From Sinohyriopsis cumingii (lineage: Eukaryota > Mollusca > Bivalvia > Unionida > Unionidae), in assembly GCA_028554795.2 (NCBI GenBank), contig CM068831.1:32724644-32788643 (forward strand): 64,000 nt of DNA, read 5' to 3'. Shown in pieces: positions 39,001 through 52,900 of this stretch; the first letter of the stretch is position 1; each line of letters opens with the position of its first letter. Position numbers and translations under genes: made by a program. Below the pieces are notes generated by a model that had not been told where the DNA came from, ran no database searches, and saw only the letters and a list, made by a program, of their open reading frames with translations.

Positions 39001-42000
39001 AAGCATATGAAGTTGCTGACAAAGGATTTATTTGCTATCACAGGCTTGAGCAAGGAGTCGATAACAAACTCATGCAGCGCATTCTACACCATACAGTAGA
39101 GGAAGTTCTGCGTGCATCAAACTTGGAGCAGCTCTCAACGTTGATCTTGTGCGGCAACACAAGATCACCGAGGTGTGGATCAGAATCAGATTGCTGTCTG
39201 TTATCGCTGTGATCATTTCAGTTACATCATCGACATTTTTTGGTTCTTTATACAGCTTCTCATCCGACGTCAGGATCGGCATCGGACTTTTCCGGAGTCA
39301 ATTCTCTCTCGTTTCAAACTTCCAAGTCATACAGTTCCGTGGTAGCAAGTACCTAACTCTTCCCAAATCCATCGTTGCCACCAACGCATGCATCAGTGTC
39401 AAGAACAACGACGACTACTGTCTCGTATGGGGTATCCTTTCCGCATTGCATCCCGCAGAGGATAATGCCGAACGCGTCTCCAAGTACAAGCCATATTTTA
39501 ATACTCCATGCCATCGGGATTACCTTTTCAGCAGCCGTTAAAGACGTTCCCAAACTAGAAGCGCTCAAAGAGGGACTCTCCAACAACGTGTTTGTAATCG
39601 ATGACAAAAAGGCTGGCAATAAGCAATTCGTGGTCTATTCGCTTATGATCTCCAAAACAGCCGCACTGAGCAGCATCAGTCTATTGTATTACCATCACCA
39701 TTTCGAGTACATCAAATACTTTTGTCGGTTATGTCGATCTCAGTATACACGACATAAGAATCACGACTAATTATGTTATCGCTGCTTGCAATGGTTTCAT
39801 CAACCGCGTCTAGCCGGGATACTGTTTGGAACTACAAAACGTACAGATGCCAAGCGAGGGGACACCACGGTTCGAATACCACTACAAAAAATACGCACAC
39901 GTGTTTTGCATCGTCTCTGGCTCGGAAGCAATCCATGAAAAGGTGCAAGGAACCTCTCCTGATCCGATCGATTCTTTCACTCAAATGGAACACAAGTACA
40001 TCCCGTTCGCGATAGGCTATGAAACCTGCCGTTCCGTTGATGATCTTTTGTCTTCTCTTTATCGACAGCAGCGAGGTGAGGATTGCGTAGCTTGGTTCTT
40101 TATGCAACTTACCGCTAAATGAAAACTCGTCAGTGACCTCCAAAAAAATCCAACTCCTAGCATCTCCCCACCTCGTAACAACTGCGACAGCACACGTCGT
40201 CGACTCAATGCCACATATGTAAAGAACACTTTAAACCTCATGATAAAAATACAGAGATTGCTGTCACTGCACACTGTCAAGGAGCTGCTTATGTGGATTG
40301 TAATCTACAATTCAAAGATCCAGACTTCCTTCTATGACGGTCATAATATATGAAGCTACTATGGGACACTTCATCATTGCACCACTCGGTCATCCGCGCT
40401 TTAAAACATATCTCGCTGAGGTGGGTTCATGTCCTATCAAATGGATTCCTAACAAACGACAAAAATATCTTTCGTTTTCGATTGGTCCTTTTCAATTCAT
40501 CGATTCGTTCCAGTTTGTGGAGTCGTCGCCAGAAGAATACCCTGGAACCAGTTCTAAATTCACACCCTTGAAAAACCAATTTGGAGCTCATGTCACTCTA
40601 CTCCAGCGGAAAGGTGTTTATCCCTTAGAATGCATCGATGCGTTGCCGAGATCAGATGAAACCTCGTTGCCATCCTTAGACGCCTTCTATTCTCACTTAC
40701 ATCTCTCCCACATCACCACTGAGGAATATTATGCGAAGAAGATATGGAATGACCTAGACTGTCACACTCCTGGCGATTATCACGACCTTTACCTGAAAAC
40801 TGACATACTTCTACTAATGAATGTCTTCGAAAAGTTCAGACGCATGTGCCATGATCATTATCAACTGAATTCACTCTGGTATTTCTCCTCACAGAGCCTC
40901 TCCTGGGATGCCCTCTTCTAGACGAGTCAGGTCCAGCTTGAGCTCTTCACCGATTCAGACATGTTAATTTTCACAAAACACATGATTCGCGATGTACATA
41001 TAGCCGTCATCCAAAAACAAGCCTTGGCTAATAACAAATACGTAAAACATTACAATCCTACCCAACCCTTTTCCTACATCCTCTATTTTTATACCAATAA
41101 TCTCTATGGTTGAGCTAAATCACAACACATTCCTGTGGGTGATTTTCACTGTATCACCAGAAATGAGGTCGTTTTTGAAAGAACAGCGGGATACAATGAG
41201 GATCATGACTGTTTCATCGCAGTCGATATCCTTTGTCCCTCTCATCTCCATGCCGTTCATAACGATTAACCCTTCTGCGCTGAACCACTCCTCATCGCGA
41301 ACTCGATGCTTTATCCACAACAACTGGAGTAAAACCACCAATTCGGAATCAGTGATGGCAAGTTAAAAATTGGTACAACCACAAAACGCGATACAAAATA
41401 CATCATCGACTACTAAAATATACTCTCCAACACGGACGCGTTCTTGACAAAGTTCCTCGAGCTCTGAAGTTTAAACAATATCCATGGATGAAATCCTACG
41501 TCGACTTGAACACCCAACAACGACCTAAAGCCACTACAGACTTCGGTTAAAATTTCCTCAGTCTCAAGAACAACAAAGAAAAGACCATGGAAATCATTAG
41601 ATTCGGAAAGAAATTCTAAATCATTAAGAACCAAGGACGACGAGATAAACGTGTGACCAACGATGTCTTAGTTAGCATCAAAATATTTGACGAAGAGATC
41701 GTTGCCATTGAATCCAGAAAAACATCACATACTAGATAAACCCATCTTCGTCGGTCCAGCTGTTCTGAACCTTTCCAAAATGTTCGTGCTCTAGATTCAT
41801 TACGACTTCATCCAACGCAAAAATGGAGATAAAGCAAGACTACTAATGACCGATACAGATTTACTCATCTATGAAATTCATACCGACGACGTCTAAGAGG
41901 ATCTCCGTCAACATTCAGGCCTCTTTGATCTTAATGCTTATCCTGAAACAAGTCCATTTCACTGCAAAGATAATAAAAGGAAACTTGGAAAGTTCAAAGA

Positions 42001-42527
42001 TGAAACTTATTCGATACCCAGCACATAATTCATAGGACTTAGATCCAAAATGTATTGTCTCACGCTCAATGATGATATCATCAAGAAACAAGCCAAATGA
42101 GTAAAAAATATGTCAACAGTCGCATCGATCGTTAAGACAGCCATTACAGGGGCATCTACGTTACTACTTCATGAGAACTTTCCGATCACAGAGACATCAT
42201 TTCCTCACCATGGTCATCGAAAAAAATGGACTATGCTTCTTCGACGATAAACGTTACTCCACTGATGGTATTCACACATTCCCACATGGATAATACCCCA
42301 AGTAAAAGCGAGACAGAACCCAGTAGTAGATAGACAGGGAAATATCTTTTTTTTATCACGCAGTGAGCCAGAATCACCGTTTCTATCTAAGGAGTGCAGT
42401 GAGCCAAACCCAGTGGTAGATTTAATGGGGTAGAGGAGACGCTCACCCAGATCACGCATTGAGCTGGGTGAATCAGAACCCTCACTACACACTGCTACTT
42501 GTGTGTGTGTGTGTGTGTGTGTGTGTA

Positions 42528-42611
<84 letters not shown>

Positions 42612-45600
42612 GTACGTATTAAAACTTTCTGTATATATGCAGGATTCTTTGCTGAATGGTGCTTGAGTAGTCTTCAATTTAATTTTTGTTTCTTTCAAAG
42701 GCATGCCACCATCTAGGTGTTCTTGATATAAGAGCTTACCAACTTGTAGGCCGAAGAGGCGTTGATATGATTAGCAGATTCCAAAGGGGCACAAATTGCA
42801 ACAAATGCTGCTCCAAAAACCTATGTAACTCGGACAATTGTACTTCCGTAATAACTGTATCCGTAACAGCAGCAACTACGACACAGGCAAGCACAACATC
42901 AGCAACAGGTATATTTTAGGTCTATTTGAGAATCATTTGGATATTTGAGACAGGAATTTCTTTGTAAAGTAGAGTTTACGAATATGTTTTCATTGGATTG
43001 CAGTTAATATAAGCTATATCTTCTTTCGCCATGTCTTTCTAGTTTTCGTCATGTCTTTCTTCTTTCTTTCTCTTCTTACATTCTACCCATTCATCATTAA
43101 AATCGTCATCATCGTTATCGGTTTTGTTCCTACAATATTAAAGGACAGAACTATTTTGCTATAATTTAACTATATTTGTTTTTAAACAAGTGCAGACATA
43201 GCGACCTATGTACCTTAGGAAATAATTATTTATTGTTATATTCTGTGACCTAGACACCCGATTGGACGTTTAATCGTTGTATACAACATTATTTGGAATT
43301 TTGGCATAGTCTCACGATTATCCTTAATATTGATGGCTTTTATCGTGGAACAGGTTTTACCTTAAAAAGCATCTTGTCCAAATTGCAGATTTTAAGTAGA
43401 ACACATATTGGAACTTATATACATAAAACGGGAACCAGCGAAGTAGCATCGCGCACGTAACCGTTTATTTTTGTTGTTGAAAACTCTTATATGAAATAAA
43501 ACTTTAAATAAATTAATAATGAGCTGGTGATTTAAAAGATATGAAGTATTGCACCTTATTTTTGTATTCAGCATCGTTCAATAATATATTTCAGACACAA
43601 ATAATGCGCATATTTAAAAAAAGAAAACTATATTTATTGACGACAAAATTTATTTATAATGCAATGAGCATTTTGGATAATTACACTTTTAAATTATGGC
43701 AATGAAAAAAACATCGGTCACTGTATGGATTTTTGGCCTAGTCAAGTTGACGGGGCAGTATGAACGGCACGATCAAGAGACGGAATATCTTACAGGCATT
43801 TATTAAATCAAGTGATACCACATGTATTGACACTTAGTTTCGATATGAAAATCGTTGTCTGAAGTCTTAGTGCGATTATCTGATAACCAAGCTTTTAATT
43901 TCAACAAACAATAATATTTATATAAAAAATAAATATAAACGTAATCTGTGATAACTGTAATATTACTTCGTATCGTGAATGAAATCGTCCAGTTACTTTG
44001 GTTAAATATGTTTAAGGATTTACTTAACATTAGCTTTAAATAAGCAGACGTTCATGAATCCCCATTAACTAAATAACGAGTGAGCAATGAATTCGTATAT
44101 GACAACCGTATTCTACATTTAAGCGATCCCTTAAAATCATTAGTCCCAGCTACTAAAGAAATTTTAAATAAGAGTATTCGAAAGCAGATGACTGAATTTG
44201 GAGGATACAGCAATAGAAAATAAAAAATGAGAGAACAGGTAGACAAAGAATTAACAGAGTACCGTATACGAATAATAAATTTGAAGCGTTACAAAGCCAA
44301 ATTGGTGATAAAAAGATAATATTGTTAAAAACCTGGACAATAACAAAACGAAAAATAACAACAAAAATAAAATCATATATTGATGTATTCGAAACTGATA
44401 CGAAATTATTAAATGAAATTGTTAAAAAATATTTAGTGAAACAGAGATGAAACTATTACAGACTTAAAATAATGAAATTCAACAACACAGATTAGGCAAT
44501 TTGAAGAAAATTGCACAACTATGGTTTATAGCTGCTGTAGTACACGTGTAAGAAATGATGACTGCTAACGCTAGCTAGAGTTTGCAGGTGCAAAAATGAA
44601 AAAATAATCCGGAAAATTCGTAGACTGATCACTCAGCATGTATTATTCACACGTGTATAAAATGAAGTAACCGTAGACAAAGGTATGATAACAATATCAG
44701 TACTCATATATTAATCAGCATTGCTTTTGGCTTGATTTTTAAGACAATACAAAACAGATTCATATGTTGGCTTGTTTTTGTCTTGTCGATGATGCAATAG
44801 GTTTTTGGCATAGTGTTTTCTAGGTCACTTTATATAATAAAATGAATTTTCATTTGGTGATAGTGGTATTTAAATTGAACAGAACAATTTTCAGGCCTTG
44901 CATCTATTACGTTATCTATTGTAATGCGTCACCTTACTTGTTCTTGTAGTGATTATTCAAAATAAAAGTAACTCCAAAACTTTGAACTGCAAGATAATCT
45001 ATATTATTCTCGCATATATTGCTCACTTGCAGTGAACGGTGGATGGAGTACTTGGTCTCATTGGAATTATTGCAGCCTGACCTGTGGTGGAGGCAATCAT
45101 TTCCGGGTTCGCTTTTGTAACAATCCTTCTCCCGCTTTTGGTGGAGCTTCGTGTAGTGGTTCAAACAAAGAAACGCAAACTTGCAATAATCAACCATGCA
45201 CAGGTAAGGGACAAAGTATGTTTGGTCCAGATACTTATAGTTTGCTCCCCAGAATTTGTGTATACATTTAAGTGTTCCGGTTATGTTATTAGCTGTCCCT
45301 TTCTTTTTCCTCTTCTTTCAGGTTTTCGTGAACTGCATTGAACTGACTTTGGGATAAAGACGTTATTCTTTCATTTCTTTCTTCTTTTTCTGTACCATTT
45401 TGTCAGAATAATCTCGGCCATCTGAAAATGAAAGGTTTAAGTAGTGTAATATAACACTGGATAATATGTCTTAAAGAGAGCATCCCATCCATAGTGATGG
45501 ATGTTATCAATGCATTTGGTTGACCTAAACAAGATTTTAGACTTGTTCCTACCAAATTGACACGTGTAGTGGTAACTAGCTTTGAAGCATATATACTGTT

Positions 45601-48600
45601 CACAAGAAAAGAAACACATCACTCTCTTAAAATATATTGTTTCAATACATACTTCAGAGAAAGGTCGAGTCCTACCCGGAGACAAAATGTTTACACTAAA
45701 GGTGCATGTTGGTGGAAGAATACCATGACCCAATGTAGAAATAACCACACTCTAAATCATACAAAATCAAAGATTTAATAATTCTGGTATTTGTTGCAAT
45801 TATTTTGAAGTGAGTTTTAATATTTAGTTTTCATTGTGAATTACAACGATAAATGATAGAAAATGCTACTACTCTTATAAGGTCTTGAATTGGTGTATAT
45901 TACATATAGTGACAGTCATCCGGTGTCGAACTATTGAGCCGAATGCCCATCAGTCATTCTGTGTAGCTATACTTTTGTAATGCTCCAAACGCTTTGCAAT
46001 TAAGCAAGTGTTAGTTAGCGTTTGACAGGTAACATCATATGCCAGTTTGACTGACACGTGGTTATCACTTAACTTGCAACGAACATTCAGATGTTTCTAT
46101 TACTATGCCTTTAATCTAGGTCCAGTTTATAATGAACTAGAAGACATATTTTTCAAAGTACAAACATGAACGGTATGTTAGGGAAGTTCAAATCCATCTC
46201 TTGCGAAATAAAACCTTTAGTGCAGTTATGACTAAATGTGGCACTATCGTATATTCCTTGCTCACTTTGTATAAACTTATCTTGAAAACTATACTTTATT
46301 CATGTCATAACATACTATTCCATTGTTATGAAATGAAGCGAGTATTAAATATATATCAATATGCTATCTGAGTTTACTGCTTGGGCGTTTAAATTAAGAA
46401 ATAGGTAAATATTTACTAGTAGCATAAAAGTAGATAAGGTACAACAAGTTTGAAACAATGGAACACATTTTCACATTGAAAAGTGTTATTTCCAGACCTG
46501 TACATTGTACATTACTTTAAATATTACTATGTAATTTGACTTGAGTATTTCGCAAATCAAAAAAAGCAAAATACATAGAACCACACATTAGTTAATTGAT
46601 ATCAAGTAAAATTAAACAAAATAGCACAGCTACTCTGCACTGTTAGTTAGCATAGCAAGATATATGGCCCAAAACATAATCAATTAACGTCTTTTAAACC
46701 TTTCGCTGTGAAAAGTCATATTCATTAATTACTGATGTGCGTTTCAGTGCAGATATGTTTCCAATTGTTCCATAAAAATAGTATTTTATAGTAATGTTAA
46801 ATAGGATAACCGCAATGAATGTTTATTTTTGCTACTGCACAACTGACCTTCGCATAGGCCTCCCAGCGAGTTATACTAGTAAAGACCGTATAAGAGAAAA
46901 TAATGTCTGTTTCTTTTATGAGGAAGAGCAAATACAAATATAGTTTTATACTAGCCGCAATATGTTGAAAAAAATCTATAACAGGAAATAGGGTATATTA
47001 GCTGAAACGTTCACTTTAATACTTTTCTTTATAGCATTTGTAAATTAGTTTGCAAATCTGCCTTCACCGTCAGTATGATCTGCGAAACAGTAGTAGTTGA
47101 GACATAAACCTGAATTTTTACATAACCGTGGTAATATACCTGATAATCTGTTAAATATGCAGCCTATCCAGTTGCAGGACTCTGATTTGCGAGAAATTAC
47201 AAGCCGTTTGGCCATTTTTGTCAACTTCAGTTGTGGATATTTCCTCACAGGTCACATGGAATCGAAAAAGTCTAAAGAGGCCCAGTCTTAGAAAATGCCC
47301 AAATTGTTAAATTCACCCAAATTGATTTTTGTTTGTTGGATTGCTGGGGAAATGAAATATTCAAAACGGCCAGCCCCCATTTTCTGGTTGGGCGTTTGCT
47401 AATACGTATGCCTGAAGGTCATGCAATATATTTGTTCATATCTATGCAATTAGTGATCAAATATTTATTGTTTACACAAATCAAAGTGAAGACTACTACT
47501 TTCAGAGACATGTATCATAACAAGATGATAATAAATACAACCATCCTTGATAGATGTTGAAACTATGAAATATAGAGTTTAAACATAATCCGGACGAAAA
47601 GACTCAGGCATCCACTTACCAATGAATACAAGTTTTAAGTCGACATCAATCTAGATAGGTCTGATTTTTCAAGTGAACTGAACCATTCATGTTTCAAACA
47701 ACACATGGGGTTAAAGGCCCAGTGTTATACTTGTTCCAGAAGACAAGCCAATAAAGACCCAGATGTCGGTACTGTGAAGAATCACGTCCTCTGAAGAATC
47801 TATCTAAGGCTCATATTTTCTACCACAATTTGCCCCCTTCCCTCCCCACTCCCCATAAAAGCTGCAGCAATCTCTGCCTTATGTATACATCTTCTCATGA
47901 CGATTTGGATCAGGGTGGCCATGCATGGCCTTTCTATTAGCAGATAATATGACGTTAAGCCATAGAGCTAAAATATCAATTAAATATTAATTAGGTAGTA
48001 CGATCAGTCTCATTTGACCAATCTGATACAATGGACCTACCCGGCAGAGCTTCTCCTGGTATAGTCCACATTCCTCACAGGAATGTAAAATTTCAGTAGA
48101 TGCACTGGACTTGATTTCTTCAAAATGAAGTAGTTAAATAAACCTGTTCACAAAATATTTTCTGAATGTTTCAAGTTCTTCTCTGGTTATACAAGTTGTT
48201 TATGATCGATTGTGTTTGATAAGGGATAAAAATGCTTCCTCAAATTTAATTGTCACTTTTAAAAAAATCACCAATCTCGGTCAAGTACCAATTTACATAT
48301 TACTTATGTTTTCATTAAAAGCAACACTTCGATTTCGAATAACTTTTGCCATTTTCATTTGCTTGGTTTTGAATTCCTAATAGAAATGGTATCGGTACTG
48401 TTTGACTTTATGTCATAAACATAATTGTCTTTTATGTGATTTAATGAATAGGATTCGGGGTGTTGAAATACATATTTGATTTCTTGTTACACTTGTTTTA
48501 ATATCTAGACATTTTAATTTTCAATAGCAGCTGCTGTTAAAACTGAAATTTAAGTCATCTGTGAACATTGTCTATACTATATATGTTTTTGATATCTCTT

Positions 48601-49913
48601 CAAGAAAATACGTTTCACTATATGTGACAAATTAAGGTTAAATGGTATGTAATTATTTTCATAATACTGAAATTTCAAAATAGCAAGAAACGACACATAA
48701 AGTGATAACGTAAGATCAGTATAATTATGTATGATTTGATGCCTGTCTCTTGAAGATAAAATAAACTAAACCAAATATATGCCTTCATAAAAGTTTTCAA
48801 TGCAACACGTTTTTCTTCTTTTGGATGTATTAAACGAATTTGAAGAAGATGCATTTTTCTATAATTGTCGTGCCCCTTTTTGGTTATTCCTTTGGTTAAA
48901 ACTAAGCGTAGTCATTGTCCTGGCCTTGAGATCATTCCCCTAAAACCTCTGGGATCGAGTTCAAAGATGGCATTTTCTTTTAAACAATAGAGATAAAAAT
49001 GGACTTTAGATCGTTCAGCCTCTGGAGGTAAGGGGCAATTGCGTGTTTTGGATTGGGCATAAGGTTGAAACCTTGTGTTGTAATAATTTCAGGCGAATCG
49101 AAGATAAAACACTTATGTGTATATATTAATATAAAGAAGCTATCTGCAATATTCACTCTATCTAAAGAATCAAAATCAGAGACATGCATTTTGGTGGACG
49201 ATTAATTGCAAATTAAATGAAACATAAAATGAAACTGTGAGAATAAATCAGATTTAGTGACAGACACAAACCCTCTGGTGATTCTGACAAACAGTGCTAT
49301 AAATGAACGTATTCCAGGTGCTATTGAAGTCGATGAAAATGTCCTTTATTTTGAACATCCGCCTCCTTTTCCAGTTGATTACCATGTTAGAACAATTAAG
49401 GACCACGCCACTATTATGTCCCACTAGTTGTAGTTCTCTAGTTCTCAAAGTCGTAAGCAAGTAAATTCAGTTAATAATCTCACTGTGTACAAAGTAAACT
49501 TATCATTGCTTCAACATGTTTTCATTTAGGGTCGTCATTGTTTCATTTTAGCATTTTGCCTATGCTAGGATAACTGTACTGATGCAAGCGGATGTGTGCT
49601 TCAAATAGGCATCTTTGTTTATTCAGAGTATGACTGTAGCAGCCATATTCCCAAGAGGTTCATTCACATACAAAAATATAGAAAATATACTAACGTTCTA
49701 GAATTATCTAATGACCTGTTCTCTTTACTTAAAATCAACTAGTTTTATACAAATATTTATCACTAAACTTGATGATTTTGAACTATTCATCCTTTCGTTA
49801 TTGGGATATATAATTGTTCCTTACTTTTAAGGTAATATGTGTCTTAATTCTTAACACTTGCTAGCATTTGGTATATACAATGTATCTAATAAATTACTTT
49901 AATAATCTCGCTA

Positions 49914-49970
<57 letters not shown>

Positions 49971-52900
49971 GCACTGCTCAATGTAATATTTTACTTTTTG
50001 ATTTTTCATCCTTCTGCATCTTGATAAATACACTGATTCAGGTGGATGCATGATTGAAATAGATATTATGTTAAAATCAACGCAAGACGCTGTAGTATTC
50101 CTATTCATAAAATAATCATTCGTATACAAACATAAAAATATACGACCGCTCTACACCCATTTAATGACATGTTCTCTGTATCGCGTAACAATTTGCTAGA
50201 TGCAGATCTTGGTCACAAATCTTGATGATGTCGAACTGCTCATTATTACTTTATTGACATATTTATTTCATACTTTTGATGGAATATATGCGAAGGTTCT
50301 TTATCCTTGAAATCATATATTTCATTTTATGTGTATTATTTAGTTCTTTTATATCTGATAGAGGAGATAAATAATCGAATGATATCACCATGATGATTAA
50401 AATGTAGGACTTGCCAGCAGTTGACATACACAAGATACAATTGTAACTTAATATCTGGAACCAAATGCGTTCTAAATTTATTGTGTTACCCAATCCATTG
50501 GGATGTAGTTATCACAAAGTCCCTGATATAGGGTGGTCATATTTGTCTGAAATGGAGGGAAGACTGCAGCGGCAGACGAATATACTTTATCATGACTTAT
50601 TGGAACTGTGTTCTACAGGATTTTACATATGATACATACACTTGGCTGGTTAATTATATTTATTTGTGGGTTCTTGTATATATAAATACCTTGTACATAT
50701 AAGGAAAATAGCAAAAGTTAAAGTCGAACAGCAAACTAAAATTATTAGGTTTTACCTAGTCGACGGGAATTGGTCAGACTGGGGTCTATGGTCCTCATGC
50801 ACGGCCACTTGTGGTTCGTCCGTTACTAGAATCCGAACAAGAACCTGTACCAATCCGGCGCCGGCTTCATGAGGGGCCAACTGCATCGGCACGACGTCAG
50901 ATGTAGAGGCATGCAACATAGGCGCATGCCAAGGTAATGCATATTATTTTCATATGCAGATAATAGGTGTTGAAGTCTACTGTGAATAATATTGCAGTTT
51001 ATGCTATAAACATTTAAGCCTACCGATTCATTCTTGGCAGACTGCGTGTTTCGTGTCTGTTGATTTGCTGTATTTAAAAAAGGAAAAGGGATAATGTGCT
51101 ATATTGTTTTGCGATAAAAAGCCCGAAGGCTCCAACTGTTTCAAATCTTCATTTAAATGCAGATGAACCACATTTGTCCATTATAGTGCAGATCGCCAGT
51201 AACCAAGACGTTAGAAACAAGGATATATGTATCACTGGTCATAGTGATGTTCCAGTTATTGTATATTATTCTTAAGTACCTCAACGGATTAAGAATAATC
51301 CAAGAGTAAATCCAAGCCGATGCATGAAAGATTGGCTCCAAGTACAGGAAGCTTCCATTCCTTGCGTAATGTTAGTCATTGTCTGTTCATTGTCAGCGTA
51401 TCATAAGCTTCCTGTACAGCTCTCTAAAATATTTAGACAGTGTTTAAGATTATACCAACGTTTTAGGACGAGGTTATTCAGCGAAATACGGGTGGCAGTT
51501 AAGTCTTGTTTTACAAGTTTTCGGCTTATAACATTTTCGTCAGTCTCTGGATAAGTATTGGCCAATTACAACTAGCTGTACTTTTAACATTAGCTAGCTA
51601 TACTTTTAACATAAGCTAGCTGTACTATTAACATAAGACTGCACATGTCAGCCTAAATTGAACCATACAACCACTTGTAATCAACTTTCCCTGGTTAGCA
51701 GGCTTTAGGTCCAATGAAACAATTATTTAATTCTTTACTTTATAACAAGCAGCAACTGCATATGTTAGGAACAATACATCTCTTTAGTTTTGTTGTGACG
51801 ATCGGAATAGTCGCAAATGTCATATGCAAACAATCGAGCTATTTGTGCTTTTAGTTGATGGCCAATGGGCATTATGGACCACGTGGAGCTCTTGCAGTGT
51901 GACATGTGGAACAGGTGGCATAAGTAGTAGGCAACGCAATTGTGATAACCCCAGACCTTCCGCTACTGGAATATACTATATTGGACATCCATACGAAATC
52001 CGTCAGTGCTCAGGACCAAATCGTAAGCAAAATATACAAGTTAACCAAAGTGTCTCGATGATCCACTGTGAAGCAATAGACATGGCTACATTTAGTTATA
52101 CCGCTGAATTGCTAGAATCTCAGCTTTTGTGTTTAGCATTGTTTGGACTGAGTGAGAACGCAGTTTTACTTTGTACTGATAAGCATCATCTTTGATAACT
52201 TTCTTGCCGTCTGTAGTGACTTACTTTTAGTTATATCAATTATCACGGAAATATTGCCGGACATTACTAGTGGCCAGAGAAGTGATTTTATTTCATCGAA
52301 AACGAACATACATATAGTACATTAATATTTTAATATAAATATTTAGGAACGTTTTGCAAGATATTAGTTATGTCTAATTTATAAAGGACACTTTCAAGAT
52401 TGATGAAGAATCAATATAAATATTATCTTTGCGTATAGCATACTATTTATAGAAGTGACAAAAATATGTTTAATGCTTGAGCTTGAGAACAGAAGTGTTT
52501 GGCCTAAGGACAACAATACATTCCGTTTGAAACAACTATACTTTATATCATGGGTCTCATACACGCATGCGGCCTGCCAAGCAGCATCCTATGGCTCGCA
52601 AAATGATGTGCGTCACAAGATGTCATGAGAGGTTACAAAGTAACTAAATATTGTAGCACATAGAAGACGGTGAAGTTCACCGATAAGCGCTAAATGAAAA
52701 TCAATAAAAGTGACTAAATTTCATCAAAACACACCAACTAAAGTCACTAGATTAAGCTAATAAACAATGGCAAAATGTCACTAAGGGTAACTTTAAGTCG
52801 CCAGTTTCAGTAACTTTGCAAGAAATTTGTCACAGAAGTGCTAAACAAAATTCACCAGGTTTGATCTGATGTTGTACTTTCTCATAGTTTTCCATAAGGG

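Larger units (their letters stand above)
15050..42499. mobile_element. outer (old, decayed) Polinton/Maverick element
   Basis: The ends are diverged inverted repeats beginning AGTAGCAGT (15050) and ending ACTGCTACT (42499). Polintons typically start AG and end CT. Subtracting the 14,854-bp inner element and one target duplication leaves about 12.6 kb, a normal Polinton size. Broken genes in order are integrase (-), major capsid (-), minor capsid (-), a Lys/Glu-rich gene (-), packaging ATPase (-, split by the inner element), fibre-like genes (+), unknown genes (+) and polymerase B (+). Stops and frameshifts are abundant throughout, so it is long dead. No target duplication is visible because microsatellites flank both ends. 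Confidence 0.88.

Noticed and set aside
42459..42716. Open frames spanning 42495-42716
   Set aside because: They arise from (TG)n(AG)n repeats next to the outer element's end.
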